A stretch of DNA of 64,000 bases from Luteimonas wenzhouensis (GCF_007859305.1 NZ_VOHE01000003.1:372001-436000), one strand, 5' to 3'; numbered from the stretch's first letter, positions 40,453 to 52,995 are shown. Numbers and translations: made by a program. Notes: a model not told the origin generated them from the letters alone.

Positions 40453-42375
40453 ATGACCGTCACCAATGTGCGTAATCCGCAGCCGACCCGGCGAAGCCTT
40501 CCGCTCCAGGCACTGGCGCTCGGCCTTGCCGCCGGCCTGCTGTCCGCGTCCGTCGCCGCCGGCTCCCCGTCCGCACCCGGGTTCGCGCCCGTCCTCGTCC
40601 CTGCGCTGGCCCAGGCCGCGTCCGCGGATCCGGCCAAGCAGGTGCCCGGCGTGGTCTCGGTCTCGGCGGTCGACTTCAAGCGTGGCGACGGTGGCGCGGG
40701 CAAGCTGATCCTGCGCTTCGACGGCGAGGGCGCGAACCCCGACCTGCGCACGCAGGGTTCGAGCGTGGTCGTCAACATCGGCAATGCCAGCCTGCCGGCG
40801 GCGTTGCAGCGCCCGCTCAACGTCAGTGACTTCGCCACCCCGGTGCAGCGCATCGATGCCCGGCAGGGCGGCGAGGGCGCGCAGCTGGTGCTGAGCGCGC
40901 AAGGCAACTTCGAACCCCTCGCCTACCAGAGCGGCCGCGAGTACGTCGTCGAGATCGTGCCGCGCGCCGCGCCGGCCAGCGGGCGCGCCGTCGGCGCCAG
41001 CAACCCGGCCGCGGTTGCGTCCACCGCGCAGGCATCGGCGCCCCGCGCTTACACCGGTCGCCCGGTGACCTTCAACTTCCAGGACGTGCCGGTGCGCACC
41101 GTGCTGCAGCTGATCGCCGAGGAGTCCAACCTCAACATCGTCGCCAGCGACACGGTGCAGGGCAACGTCACCCTGCGGCTGATCAACGTGCCGTGGGACC
41201 AGGCCCTGGACATCGTCCTGCAGGCCCGCTCGCTCGACAAGCGGCGCAACGGCAACGTCGTCTGGGTGGCGCCGCAGTCGGAGATCGCCAAGTTCGAGCA
41301 GGACAAGGAGAACGCGCGGCTGGCCATGGAAGAGCGGGCCGAGATGATCACCGAGTACATCCCGATCAGCTACGGCAACGCCGAAGACATCGTCAAGCTC
41401 CTCACCGAAGAGAGCAAGACCGGCCACGGCGGCGGCGGCGCCAGCGGTGGCGTGAGCCAGAGCCGCGGCTTTCTCTCCGCGCGCGGCAGCCTGAGCTTCG
41501 ACCGCCGCACCAATACCCTGCTCGCGATCGACATCCCGCAGCGCGTGGCCGAGATCAAGCGCCTGGTCCAGGCCCTCGACAAGCCGGTCGACCAGGTGGT
41601 GATCGAGGCCCGGATCGTGATCGCGAACGAGTCGTTCGCCCGCGACCTCGGCGCCCGCTTCGGTGTCTACGGCAGCGACAACTTCAACCGCTGGATCACC
41701 TCGGGCAGCATCGACAGCAACCAGGGGGCCTATGGCCAGGTGCTCGACCCCGACCACGAGGGCGGCATCACCTTCAACAACCCGCTCAACTTCGCCAACG
41801 CGGTCACCAATGGCGGCTCGCTGGCGCTCACGATCCTCGGCAACTACGTCAACTGGGACCTCGAGATCTCGGCGCTGCAGCGCGAGGGTCGCGGCGAGGT
41901 GGTGTCGAACCCGCGCATCGTGACCAGCAACCAGAAGGAAGCGATCATCCGCCAGGGCCAGGAGGTGGGTTATCTCACCGTCACCGGCGGGCAGAGCAAC
42001 AGCATCCCCACGGTCGAGTTCAAGGATGTGTTGCTTGAGCTCAGGGTTACGCCGACCATCACCAACGACGGGCGCGTGTTCCTCAACATGGCGCTGAAGA
42101 AGGACGAGATCGAGGGTTTCGTTCGCAGTGGCGCCGGCGACGTGCCGCAGATCAACAAGCGCGAGATCACGACCGCCGTGCTGGTCGACGACGGGCAGAC
42201 CGTGTCGATCGGCGGCGTCTACGAGTTCCGCGACCGCAGCGACCTGTCCAAGGTCCCGTTCCTGGGCGACCTGCCGATCATCGGCAACCTGTTCAAGAAG
42301 CGCGGCCGCAGCCGGGAGAAGGCCGAGCTGCTGATCTTCGTGACCCCGAAGGTGATGCGCGTCGCGCAGCGCTGA
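40453..42375 (+). CDS. pilQ: Type IV pilus secretin PilQ
   Basis: A 640-residue outer-membrane secretin through which the pilus passes. A long signal peptide is followed by one AMIN peptidoglycan-binding domain (about residues 75-175), an STN/N0 domain (TFNFQDVPVRTVLQLIAEESNLNIVASD), an N1 domain and the secretin core (VSNPRIVTSNQKEAIIRQGQEVGYLTV; LLELRVTPTITNDGRVFLNM; FLGDLPIIGNLFKKRGR). There is only one AMIN domain, so it is shorter than two-AMIN PilQ proteins. AGGGGAAG precedes the ATG. Confidence 0.96.
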   Translation: MTVTNVRNPQPTRRSLPLQALALGLAAGLLSASVAAGSPSAPGFAPVLVPALAQAASADPAKQVPGVVSVSAVDFKRGDGGAGKLILRFDGEGANPDLRTQGSSVVVNIGNASLPAALQRPLNVSDFATPVQRIDARQGGEGAQLVLSAQGNFEPLAYQSGREYVVEIVPRAAPASGRAVGASNPAAVASTAQASAPRAYTGRPVTFNFQDVPVRTVLQLIAEESNLNIVASDTVQGNVTLRLINVPWDQALDIVLQARSLDKRRNGNVVWVAPQSEIAKFEQDKENARLAMEERAEMITEYIPISYGNAEDIVKLLTEESKTGHGGGGASGGVSQSRGFLSARGSLSFDRRTNTLLAIDIPQRVAEIKRLVQALDKPVDQVVIEARIVIANESFARDLGARFGVYGSDNFNRWITSGSIDSNQGAYGQVLDPDHEGGITFNNPLNFANAVTNGGSLALTILGNYVNWDLEISALQREGRGEVVSNPRIVTSNQKEAIIRQGQEVGYLTVTGGQSNSIPTVEFKDVLLELRVTPTITNDGRVFLNMALKKDEIEGFVRSGAGDVPQINKREITTAVLVDDGQTVSIGGVYEFRDRSDLSKVPFLGDLPIIGNLFKKRGRSREKAELLIFVTPKVMRVAQR

Positions 42376-42399
42376 GGCGCCGGCGGCAGGACCACGCGA

Positions 42400-42425
42400 C
42401 GGGGCCTTCGGGCCCCGCCCGCGTT
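42400..42425 (+). terminator. Hairpin after pilQ
   Basis: CGGGGCC (42400-42406) and GGCCCCG (42411-42417) around a TTCG tetraloop, followed by CCCGCGTTTG. The stem is strong but the T tract is poor. Confidence 0.5.
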
Positions 42426-42517
42426 TGCGGGGTTTGGCGGCGAAGGTGCCGTCCGGCACTGAACCCGGGGGCGGGAGTCTGGTCCAATGCGGGCTGACGC
42501 TCCGCGAACCGGACCCC

Positions 42518-43510
<993 letters not shown>

Positions 43511-43553
43511 CCGGCGCGCCTGGCATGGCCAGCGGCGATCCGGGGCGCTGCGG

Positions 43554-44504
43554 GTGAGCGCCACGGGCGTCGAACGCCCGGTGCACGGGCCCGTGTCCGC
43601 CACGGAGGATGGAAGCCGCGGCGTGGTCCCGACCCTGGCCGAGCTGGTCGCCCTGCGCCAGGCGGCTGCCGGCCGCAGGGTGCCGCGACGCGGCCGCCAT
43701 GGCGCCAGCGGCCCGGCCCCGGCGCCGGTGCGCGGCCGCGGCATGGAATACGCCGAATCGCGCGCCTACACGCCCGGCGACGACGTGCGCCACATCGACT
43801 GGCGCCTCACCGCGCGCAGCGGGCGCATGCACACCAAGCTGTTCCAGGCCGAACGCCAGCGGCTGACCCTGCTGGTGGCCGATACCGCGCCGGCCCTGTA
43901 TTTCGGGACCCGCGTGCGCTTCAAGTCGGTGCAGGCGGCGCGTGCCGGGGCGGTCGCCGCGTGGGCGGCACTGCGCGACGGCGATCGGCTGGCGGCGCTG
44001 CGCGGCAGCCATGACGAGCCGCCGGTCCCGCCGGCCGGCGGATCCCGCGGCGCATTGCGCGTGCTCGATGCGCTGGTGCGCTGGTATGCGCAGCCGCCTG
44101 CCGGCGATGCCGGGCTGGCCCTGGCGCTGGAACACGCCCGCCGCCTTGTGCGCCCGGGATCGCGGGTGTACGTGCTCGCCGAGCCGGCGAGCATCGGCGC
44201 AGTGCCGCGGGCGGCCTGGGCCGGACTGGCCGCGCACCATGAGGTGGTCGTGCTGCTGGTCCAGGATCCGCTCGAGCGCGATCCGCCGCGCACGCGCCTG
44301 CCGTTCGTGGACACGGGGCGGCGGGTCGAAGTGGACCTGGGGGCCGAGCGCGACTTCGGGCGCTGGCGGGCGGCGTTCGGCGCCGTGGCGGAGGAGGCCG
44401 CCGACGCCTTGCGCGCCCATGGGGCGCGGGTGCACCTGCTGTCCACGGACGCCCCCAGCCATGCCTGGCTGCCCGCCACCGGGGCCGGGAGCCTGCCTGC
44501 ATGA
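43554..44504 (+). CDS. DUF58 domain protein
   Basis: A 316-residue protein with the DUF58 core GMEYAESRAYTPGDDVRHIDWRLTARSGRMHTKLFQAERQR followed by a VWA-like alpha/beta fold. It has no transmembrane helix. It is always found with moxR and bat genes, and its function is thought to be in the same complex. GTG start; it overlaps the next gene by ATGA. Confidence 0.9.
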   Translation: MSATGVERPVHGPVSATEDGSRGVVPTLAELVALRQAAAGRRVPRRGRHGASGPAPAPVRGRGMEYAESRAYTPGDDVRHIDWRLTARSGRMHTKLFQAERQRLTLLVADTAPALYFGTRVRFKSVQAARAGAVAAWAALRDGDRLAALRGSHDEPPVPPAGGSRGALRVLDALVRWYAQPPAGDAGLALALEHARRLVRPGSRVYVLAEPASIGAVPRAAWAGLAAHHEVVVLLVQDPLERDPPRTRLPFVDTGRRVEVDLGAERDFGRWRAAFGAVAEEAADALRAHGARVHLLSTDAPSHAWLPATGAGSLPA

Positions 44505-44959
44505 GCGGCGCCGGGCTGCCGCTGCGCGACGTCCACGTGCCGCCCGCGCCGCCGTGGTGGCCGCCGGCGCCCGGCTGGTGGCTGCTGCTGGCGCTGCTGG
44601 CGGCCGCGCTGGTGGCCTGGGCGGCCTGGCGCTGGCGCCGGGATCGCCGCCGGCGCCTGGCCGGGCGGTTGTTCGATCGCACGGTGGCCGCGGCGGCGAC
44701 GCCCGCCGAACAGGTGGCCGCGATCTCTTCGCTGCTGCGGCGCGCCGCGCGACGGGTGCAACCCGGCGCCGACCTGCTTGCGGGCGACGCCTGGCTGGCG
44801 CTGCTCGAGCGCGACCTGCCCGGGGGCGGCGGCCTCGGCGAGGGGCCGGCGGGCCTGCTGCGCGACGGCGCCTTCAGGCGCAGCGTCGACGGGCGCGAGG
44901 TCGATGCGCTGCGCCCGATCGCGCGCGCGCGCTTCGTCGACTGGATGCAGCGGCGATGA
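44501..44959 (+). CDS. DUF4381 membrane protein
   Basis: A 152-residue protein. A proline- and tryptophan-rich start (VPPAPPWWPPAPGWWLLLALLAAALVAWAAW) leads into one transmembrane helix and a cytoplasmic helical domain with EQVAAISSLLRRAARRV and ARARFVDWMQRR. This is the DUF4381 pattern from moxR-bat operons. It overlaps both neighbours by 4 bases. Confidence 0.88.
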   Translation: MSGAGLPLRDVHVPPAPPWWPPAPGWWLLLALLAAALVAWAAWRWRRDRRRRLAGRLFDRTVAAAATPAEQVAAISSLLRRAARRVQPGADLLAGDAWLALLERDLPGGGGLGEGPAGLLRDGAFRRSVDGREVDALRPIARARFVDWMQRR

Positions 44960-45990
44960 ACGTGCTGCACGACGCGCTCGCCGGCCTGCTGGCGTCGTTC
45001 GCCTGGCCCTGGTGGCTGCTGGCCGCGCCCGTGCCCTGGCTGGTACGCGTGTTGCTGCCGCCCGCGCGCGATGCCACCCCGGCCCTGCGCGTGCCCTGGG
45101 GCGGGCGCCTGCACGGCTTCGCCGGTGGCGCGCGCCGGCCCGGCGTGCACGGCATGCCGTGGCTGGCCTGGCTGGCGTGGACGCTGCTGTGCGTGGCCGC
45201 CGCGCGCCCCCAGGTGCCGGGCGAGGCGGTGCAGCCGCCGGTGTCCGGCCGCGACCTGATGCTGGCCGTGGACCTGTCCGGCAGCATGGGCGAGGAGGAC
45301 ATGCGCCTGGGCGGCCGCGTGGTCGACCGCCTCACCGCCGCCAAGGCGGTGCTCTCGGATTTCCTCGATCGTCGCGAGGGCGACCGCGTCGGCCTGATCG
45401 TGTTCGGCCAGCGCGCCTACGTGCTGTCCCCGCTCACCCTCGACCGCGAGAGCGTGCGCGGCCAGCTGCTCGACAGCGTGGTCGGCCTGGCGGGCCGCGA
45501 AACCGCGCTGGGGGACGCCATCGGCCTGGCGGTGAAGCGGCTGCGCGGGCAGCCGGCCGGGCAGCGGGTCCTGGTGCTGCTGACCGACGGGGTCAACACC
45601 GCCGGCCAGCTCGACCCGGACAAGGCCGCCGAGCTGGCGCGCGAACACGGCGTGCGCATCCATGCGGTGGCCTTTGGCGGCGACCTGCCGGGCCTGTTCG
45701 GGCTGCGCATGCCCGGCCACATGGCCGAGATCGACGAGGAAGCGCTGCAGCGCATCGCAACGGCCACCGGCGGCCGCGCGTTCCGCGCCCGCGACGCCCG
45801 GGAGCTGGCGGGGATCTACGCCGAGATCGACCGGCTCGAACCGGTCGAGCGCCCCGGACAGGCGCTGCGGCCGCCGGTGGAGCGCTACCACTGGCCGCTC
45901 GCCGCGGCGCTGCTGCTGGGCCTGCTGGCCACCTGGCGGCCGCCGCGCCGCCCGCGTCGCAACGCCGATCCGGCCGGGGCGGCGCCATGA
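44956..45990 (+). CDS. batA: BatA-like VWA domain membrane protein
   Basis: A 344-residue protein. Two hydrophobic segments near the N-terminus (WPWWLLAAPVPWLVRVLL; MPWLAWLAWTLLCVAAARP) precede a VWA domain with an intact MIDAS (DLMLAVDLSGSMGEEDM, plus LTDGVNT), and one transmembrane helix follows near the C-terminus. The protein probably forms a metal-dependent adhesion complex with BatB, energised by MoxR. Starts in an ATGA overlap. Confidence 0.9.
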   Translation: MNVLHDALAGLLASFAWPWWLLAAPVPWLVRVLLPPARDATPALRVPWGGRLHGFAGGARRPGVHGMPWLAWLAWTLLCVAAARPQVPGEAVQPPVSGRDLMLAVDLSGSMGEEDMRLGGRVVDRLTAAKAVLSDFLDRREGDRVGLIVFGQRAYVLSPLTLDRESVRGQLLDSVVGLAGRETALGDAIGLAVKRLRGQPAGQRVLVLLTDGVNTAGQLDPDKAAELAREHGVRIHAVAFGGDLPGLFGLRMPGHMAEIDEEALQRIATATGGRAFRARDARELAGIYAEIDRLEPVERPGQALRPPVERYHWPLAAALLLGLLATWRPPRRPRRNADPAGAAP

Positions 45991-47747
45991 CCGACGCCCT
46001 GTCCCAGCTGCAGTTCATGCGCCCGGCCTGGCTCTGGGCGCTGCTGGCGCTGCCGCTGCTGGCGGCATGGTGGTACCGGCAGCGGCGGCGTGCCGGCGTC
46101 TGGCAACGCCATGTCGATCCGCACCTGCTGCCGCACCTGGTCGAACCGGGCGGGTCCGGCGCGGGGCGGGTCGGGCTCGGGGTGCGCCTGCTGGCCTTCG
46201 CCCTGGCGGTGTTCGCCCTGGCCGGGCCGGGCTGGCGGCAGGACACGGCGGTGGTGCGCCAGGACGGGCGTCCGCTGGTGGTGGCGCTGGAGCTGTCCGA
46301 GGCCATGCTCACGCCCGACCTGCCGCCCTCGCGGCTGCTGCAGGCGCGGGCCTGGCTGGCCGCGCTGCTCGACGCCCACGAAGGTGGGGTGGCCCTGGTG
46401 GTGTTCGCCGACGATGCGTTCACGGTCGCCCCGCTCACCGACGATGCCGCGAACGTCGCGATCTTCCTCGACGCCTTGGCACCGGACCTGATGCCGGTCG
46501 ACGGCCACCGTCCGGCCCGGGCGATCGACCACGCGCTGGAGCTGCTGGCCCGCGCGGGGCACGGGCGCGGCGACATCCTGCTGATGGCGCACCGCGCCGA
46601 TGCGGCGACGGTCGCCGCCGCCGGGCGCGCCCGGTCCCGGGGCGCGCGGGTGTCGGTGCTGGGGCTGGGCCGGCCGGCGGGCGCCAGTTACCGCGCCGGC
46701 GACGGCAGCCTGCGGCCCTCCCGCTTGGACGCGCCCTCGCTGCAGCGCGTCGCCAGCGCGGGCGGCGGTGGTTATGCGAGCCTGGCGGCCGGCGCCGCGG
46801 CCCGCGACGCGGTCCTGCCCGGGGCGGCGACGGCCTTCGATGCTGGCCAGACGCAGGCGCGGGCGTCCGGCGGCGCGCGCCTGCTGCACGATGGCGGCTA
46901 CTGGCTGGTGCCGGCCGTGATGCTGCTGGTGCTGCTGGCCTTCCGCCGCGGCCTGGCGCTGGCGGTGCTGGGCGCCTGCCTGCTGCTGCCGCCCGGGGCC
47001 CATGCCGCCGGTCCCGGGGAGGGCACGCCCTGGCGTCGTGCCGACCAGCTCGCGCACGCCCGCATGCTCGAAGGGCTCGAGGCCTACCGCGCCGGGCGCC
47101 ACGACGAGGCCGAACGCCTCTGGCGCGGGCTGCCGGGGGCCGACGCGGCCTACAACCGTGGCAACGCGCTGGCCCGTGCCGGGCGGCTGGAGGAGGCGCT
47201 GGAGGCCTACGACGAAGCGCTGCGGCGGCAGCCGGGGATGGAGGACGCGGTCGCCAACCGGGCCCTGGTCGAGGCCGCGCTGCGACGCGATCCGCCGCCG
47301 GGACCCGGAGGCCCGCGCCGGCAACCCGATGCGGGGGCCGAACAGGAGGGCGCGGACCAGCCCGGCGGGGCGGCGCCGGACCAGGGCGCGGCGGCGCCGC
47401 GCGGCGACCGCAACGCGGCGGACGGCGCGCCGCAGGAGCAGGACGCCGGAACCGCGGACGCCGCGGATCCGCCGCCGCCCGACGGGGCCGGCGACCAGTC
47501 GCAGGCCGACGCCGCCCAGCGCGAGCGCATGCAGCGCGCACTCGACGAGGCGGCGCGCCAGGAGGACGGCGAGGGTGAGGGCGAGGCCACGAGCCGGCTG
47601 CCCGCGCAGCCCGATGCCGACGGCGCCGAGCGCGAGCGTCGCGAAGCCGTGGAGGCCTGGCTGCGCCGCGTGCCGGACGATCCGGGCGGCTTGCTGCGCG
47701 CGCGCTTCCGCCTCGAACACGAGCGCCGCAGCGGGGGCGGGCCATGA
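45987..47747 (+). CDS. batB: BatB-like VWA protein fused to TPR domain
   Basis: A 586-residue protein. Two N-terminal transmembrane helices, a VWA domain (about residues 85-280) and another helix pair precede TPR repeats (DAAYNRGNALARAGRLEEALEAYDEALRRQPGMEDAVANRALVEAAL), with a long acidic/Pro-rich low-complexity tail. The MIDAS position reads ALELSEAM instead of DxSxS, so metal binding is probably lost, unlike in BatA next door. The fusion joins what Bacteroides keep as BatB and BatC. ATGA overlaps at both ends. Confidence 0.9.
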   Translation: MTDALSQLQFMRPAWLWALLALPLLAAWWYRQRRRAGVWQRHVDPHLLPHLVEPGGSGAGRVGLGVRLLAFALAVFALAGPGWRQDTAVVRQDGRPLVVALELSEAMLTPDLPPSRLLQARAWLAALLDAHEGGVALVVFADDAFTVAPLTDDAANVAIFLDALAPDLMPVDGHRPARAIDHALELLARAGHGRGDILLMAHRADAATVAAAGRARSRGARVSVLGLGRPAGASYRAGDGSLRPSRLDAPSLQRVASAGGGGYASLAAGAAARDAVLPGAATAFDAGQTQARASGGARLLHDGGYWLVPAVMLLVLLAFRRGLALAVLGACLLLPPGAHAAGPGEGTPWRRADQLAHARMLEGLEAYRAGRHDEAERLWRGLPGADAAYNRGNALARAGRLEEALEAYDEALRRQPGMEDAVANRALVEAALRRDPPPGPGGPRRQPDAGAEQEGADQPGGAAPDQGAAAPRGDRNAADGAPQEQDAGTADAADPPPPDGAGDQSQADAAQRERMQRALDEAARQEDGEGEGEATSRLPAQPDADGAERERREAVEAWLRRVPDDPGGLLRARFRLEHERRSGGGP

Positions 47748-49414
47748 TGTCGCCCATGGCCCTGCTCCCGCGCCTGCTGGGGTGGCTGCTGGTGCTGGCC
47801 TGCATCGCGCCGGCGCAGGCGGCCACGCGCGCCTGGCTCGACCGCGAGCGCATCGGCGTGGGCGAGACCACCACCCTCAACATCGAGACCGACCAGGCCG
47901 GTGCGCGGATGCCTGACTTTTCGGCGCTGGCGCCCGACTTCGTGCTCAGCGGCCACAGCAGCACGCGCGGCAGCGAGCCCGTCGCCGGCGGCGGGCACCG
48001 CCCGCGGGTGCTGTTCGCGGTCGCGCTGCAGCCCCGGCGCGAGGGGCTGCTGACCGTGCCGGCGTTGCGCGTGGGCGCCGAGTCCACGGCGCCGCTGGTG
48101 CTGACCGTGCTGCCGGACGCCACCGCGCCGGCGCGCGCGGGCGAACCGGTGTTCATCGAGGCCGAGGCGGATACCGATGCGCCGTGGGTGCAGCAGTCGG
48201 TCGGCTACACCCTGCGGCTGTACTACGCCACCCCGCTAGTCTCGGGCCAGCTGGACCAGCCGGTCCCGGACGGTGCCGCCGTGCACCGCGTCGGCAGCGA
48301 CGTGCAGTACAGCCGCGAGATCGCCGGGCGTCGCTACACGGTGGTGGAGCGTCGCTTCGTGCTGGTGCCCGAGCGCAGCGGCACGCTGGTCGTCCCCGGC
48401 GCGCGGTTCGAGGGAACCGGGGTGGGCGGGTTCTTCGACGACATGTTCGGCGGCGGGCGGCGGGCGCTGCGCGCGCAAGGCCCCTCCCGGGTACTGCAGG
48501 TGCAGCCGGTTCCGGCTTCGGCGCCGCAGCCCTGGCTGCCGCTGCAGTCGATGCAGCTGCGTTACCTGGCCACGCCACAGGAACTGCGCGCGGGCGAGGC
48601 GGCGACCGTGGACGTGGAGCTGGTGGCCGATGGCGCTGCCGCCAGCCAGCTCCCGGAACTGCGCCTGCCGCCGGTGGACGGGGCCCAGGTGTTCCCGGAA
48701 CCGCCGCAGGTGGACGAACTGTTCGAACGCGGCCGGCCACGCACCCGCGTCACACGCCGGTTCGCGGTCGTGCCCGTGCAGGCCGGACCGCTGCGCCTGC
48801 CCGGGTTGCGGCAGGCATGGTGGGACGTGGACGCCGGCGTGGAGCGCACCGCGGCGCTGCCCGACCTCCACCTGGAGGTCGAGCCGGGCGCCCCGGCGGC
48901 TGCAGTGGACGACGCGGTGCAGGCCGCGTTCGAAGCCGGTCGTGGCGACCGCCGCGTGCACCCGGGTGCATGGCGCTGGCTGGCGATCGGCCTGGCCGTG
49001 CTGTGGCTGGGCACCCTGGCCTGGGCCTTGCGCGAACGGCGCCGCGCGGGAGCGCCTGCCCGGCGCCTGCCCCTGGTCCAGCCGCGCGGCGACGCGCCGG
49101 CGCCGGCCACGTCCTTGCGCGCGCTGCGCGAGGTGCTCGTCGCCGGCGATGCGCGCGAGCTCGAGGCCGCGCTGTGCGGCCTGGCCGCGCCATCGGCCGC
49201 CAGCCTCGAGGCGCTGTCGGCGCAGCTCGACGATCCCGGCCAGCGCGCGGCGATCACCATGCTGCAGGAAGCGCGGTGGAACGACGGCGACATGGCCGCG
49301 GCGCGCCGGGCCTTGCAAGAGGCGTTCGCCCGCGGACCGCGCTGGCGCGCGCCGGCGCCGGCGGATGCGGCGGCGTCCCTGCTGCCGCCGCTGTATCCCG
49401 GGCCGCGGATGTGA
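47744..49414 (+). CDS. batD: BatD-like protein
   Basis: A 556-residue envelope protein. The signal peptide ends at PAQAAT, a series of Ig-like beta domains follows (RAWLDRERIGVGETTTLNIETDQAG; GEPVFIEAEADTDAPWVQQSVGYTLRLYYA), then a C-terminal transmembrane helix (WLAIGLAVLWLGTLAWALRERRRAG) and a cytoplasmic helical tail. This is the BatD/oxygen-tolerance family closing the moxR-bat operon. Its ligand is unknown. Confidence 0.88.
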   Translation: MMSPMALLPRLLGWLLVLACIAPAQAATRAWLDRERIGVGETTTLNIETDQAGARMPDFSALAPDFVLSGHSSTRGSEPVAGGGHRPRVLFAVALQPRREGLLTVPALRVGAESTAPLVLTVLPDATAPARAGEPVFIEAEADTDAPWVQQSVGYTLRLYYATPLVSGQLDQPVPDGAAVHRVGSDVQYSREIAGRRYTVVERRFVLVPERSGTLVVPGARFEGTGVGGFFDDMFGGGRRALRAQGPSRVLQVQPVPASAPQPWLPLQSMQLRYLATPQELRAGEAATVDVELVADGAAASQLPELRLPPVDGAQVFPEPPQVDELFERGRPRTRVTRRFAVVPVQAGPLRLPGLRQAWWDVDAGVERTAALPDLHLEVEPGAPAAAVDDAVQAAFEAGRGDRRVHPGAWRWLAIGLAVLWLGTLAWALRERRRAGAPARRLPLVQPRGDAPAPATSLRALREVLVAGDARELEAALCGLAAPSAASLEALSAQLDDPGQRAAITMLQEARWNDGDMAAARRALQEAFARGPRWRAPAPADAAASLLPPLYPGPRM

Positions 49415-49487
49415 CCCGGGCATCGCCCGGAGCAGGCAGCCGCCGTTTGCTAAGCTGCGCAGCCTGTTTCAACCGGAACCCTTGTTG

Positions 49488-50810
49488 ATGAGTGAAACGA
49501 GGCCCCGGGGGGAGGCCCGCATGCCCCTGCACTGGAAGATCGCGATCGGTTTCTTCGCCGGCCTGGTGCTCGGGCTGTTCGTGCATTACGGCGCAGGCAG
49601 CGACGCGGGCTGGGTCCAGGCGCTCACGCATTACGCCACCACGCCGTTCTCGCAGCTTTTCCTGAGCCTGATCTTCATGCTGATCGTGCCGCTGCTGTTC
49701 TCGGCGCTGGTGGTCGGCGTGTCGGAGATGGGCGATATCACCGCGCTCGGCCGGATCGGCTGGCGCACCCTGGCCTGGACCGTGGTGCTGTCGGGCACGG
49801 CGGTGCTGCTGGGCCTGGTGCTGGTCAACCTGTTCAAGCCCGGCGCCGGCGTCGACCCGGTGCTCGCGCAGCAGCTGCTCGCCGAGGGCGCCGAGCGCAC
49901 CCAGGCGATCGTGCGCGACAGCACCAGCCAGCCCACGGGTCTGGAGATGCTGCTGTCGATCGTGCCGCAGAACGTGGTCGGCGCGGCCTCCAACAACGCC
50001 AACATCCTGGCGCTGATGTTCTTCGCGCTGATGTTCGGCATCGGCCTGGTGCTCACCCGCAGCCCGCAGACCGAGGTGCTCAAGCGCGGGATCGAGGGCC
50101 TGTTCGAGATCTCGATGACCCTGATCGGGCTGGTGATCCGGCTCGCGCCCTACGCAGTGTTCTGCTTCATGTTCAACCTGGCCGTGCTGTTCGGCTGGGA
50201 CCTGCTGATCAAGCTGGGCAAGTTCGTGCTGGTGGTGGTGGGCGCGCTGGCGATCCACATGCTGGTCACCTATTCACTGGCGCTCAAGCTGGTCGGCGGC
50301 TGGTCGCCGAAGGCGTTCTTCAAGGGCGTGCAGGAGGCGATGTTGATGGCCTTCTCCACCGCCTCGAGCAACGCCACCCTGCCGACTGCGCTGAAGGTGG
50401 CCGACGAGGAGCTGAAGCTGCCGAAGAAGGTGTCGCGCTTCGTGCTCACCATCGGCGCGACCGCCAACCAGAACGGCACGGCCCTGTTCGAAGGCGTGAC
50501 GGTGATCTTCCTGGCCCAGTTCTTCAACGTCGACCTGACGCTCGGCCAGCAGTTCATGGTGATGCTGGTGTGCATCCTGGGCGGCATCGGCACCGCGGGC
50601 GTCCCGTCGGGCTCGCTGCCGGTCGTGGCCCTGATCTGCGCGATGGTCGGCGTGCCGCCGGAGGGCATCGGCCTGGTGCTGGGCGTGAACCACTTCCTCG
50701 ACATGTGCCGGACCACGGTCAACGTCACCGGGGACCTGGGCATCGCCGCGCTGGTGTCGGCCGGCGAGACCGACGCGCCGGACGCGTCGGCGCGCGCCGG
50801 GGAGGGCTAG
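49488..50810 (+). CDS. SDF-family (glutamate/dicarboxylate-type) symporter
   Basis: A 440-residue inner-membrane transporter with about eight helices. The two re-entrant loops carry AFSTASSNATLPTALKV and GIGTAGVPSGSLPVV. DMCRTTVNVTGD matches the glutamate-type C-terminus. The cation-site motif reads NQNGTALFEG where sodium-coupled members have NMDGT, so coupling-ion use may differ. The ATG at 49488 (MSETRPRGEARMPLHWKIAIG) fits the family. Substrate is uncertain between an amino acid and a dicarboxylate. Confidence 0.9.
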   Translation: MSETRPRGEARMPLHWKIAIGFFAGLVLGLFVHYGAGSDAGWVQALTHYATTPFSQLFLSLIFMLIVPLLFSALVVGVSEMGDITALGRIGWRTLAWTVVLSGTAVLLGLVLVNLFKPGAGVDPVLAQQLLAEGAERTQAIVRDSTSQPTGLEMLLSIVPQNVVGAASNNANILALMFFALMFGIGLVLTRSPQTEVLKRGIEGLFEISMTLIGLVIRLAPYAVFCFMFNLAVLFGWDLLIKLGKFVLVVVGALAIHMLVTYSLALKLVGGWSPKAFFKGVQEAMLMAFSTASSNATLPTALKVADEELKLPKKVSRFVLTIGATANQNGTALFEGVTVIFLAQFFNVDLTLGQQFMVMLVCILGGIGTAGVPSGSLPVVALICAMVGVPPEGIGLVLGVNHFLDMCRTTVNVTGDLGIAALVSAGETDAPDASARAGEG

Positions 50811-50870
50811 CGCCGCACGACTCGGTTTCAACGGTATCGGTTGCGATCGCAAGCACGGCGGGCCCGCCAC

Positions 50871-50893
50871 TTGTCCCGCAGGACATGGGACAA
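50871..50893. promoter_or_regulatory. Inverted repeat upstream of tkt
   Basis: TTGTCCC (50871-50877) and GGGACAA (50887-50893) are perfect 7-bp arms, 50 bases before the tkt start. The right arm also carries GACAAT, a possible -10. This could be an operator overlapping the promoter. Confidence 0.45.
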
Positions 50894-50942
50894 TGCGGGC
50901 CGCCCCGGTTCGCGGGCAGTCCCCCCATCGCATCCGCCCGAC

Positions 50943-52931
<1,989 letters not shown>

Positions 52932-52964
52932 CGCGTCGTCTGCGCCATCGGTGCATCGCAAGGG

Positions 52965-52995
52965 CAGGGGCGCTTCGGCGCCCCTGTCGCGTTTC
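52965..52995 (+). terminator. tkt terminator
   Basis: CAGGGGCGC (52965-52973) pairs perfectly with GCGCCCCTG (52978-52986) around a TTCG tetraloop, followed by TCGCGTTTC. Confidence 0.7.
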
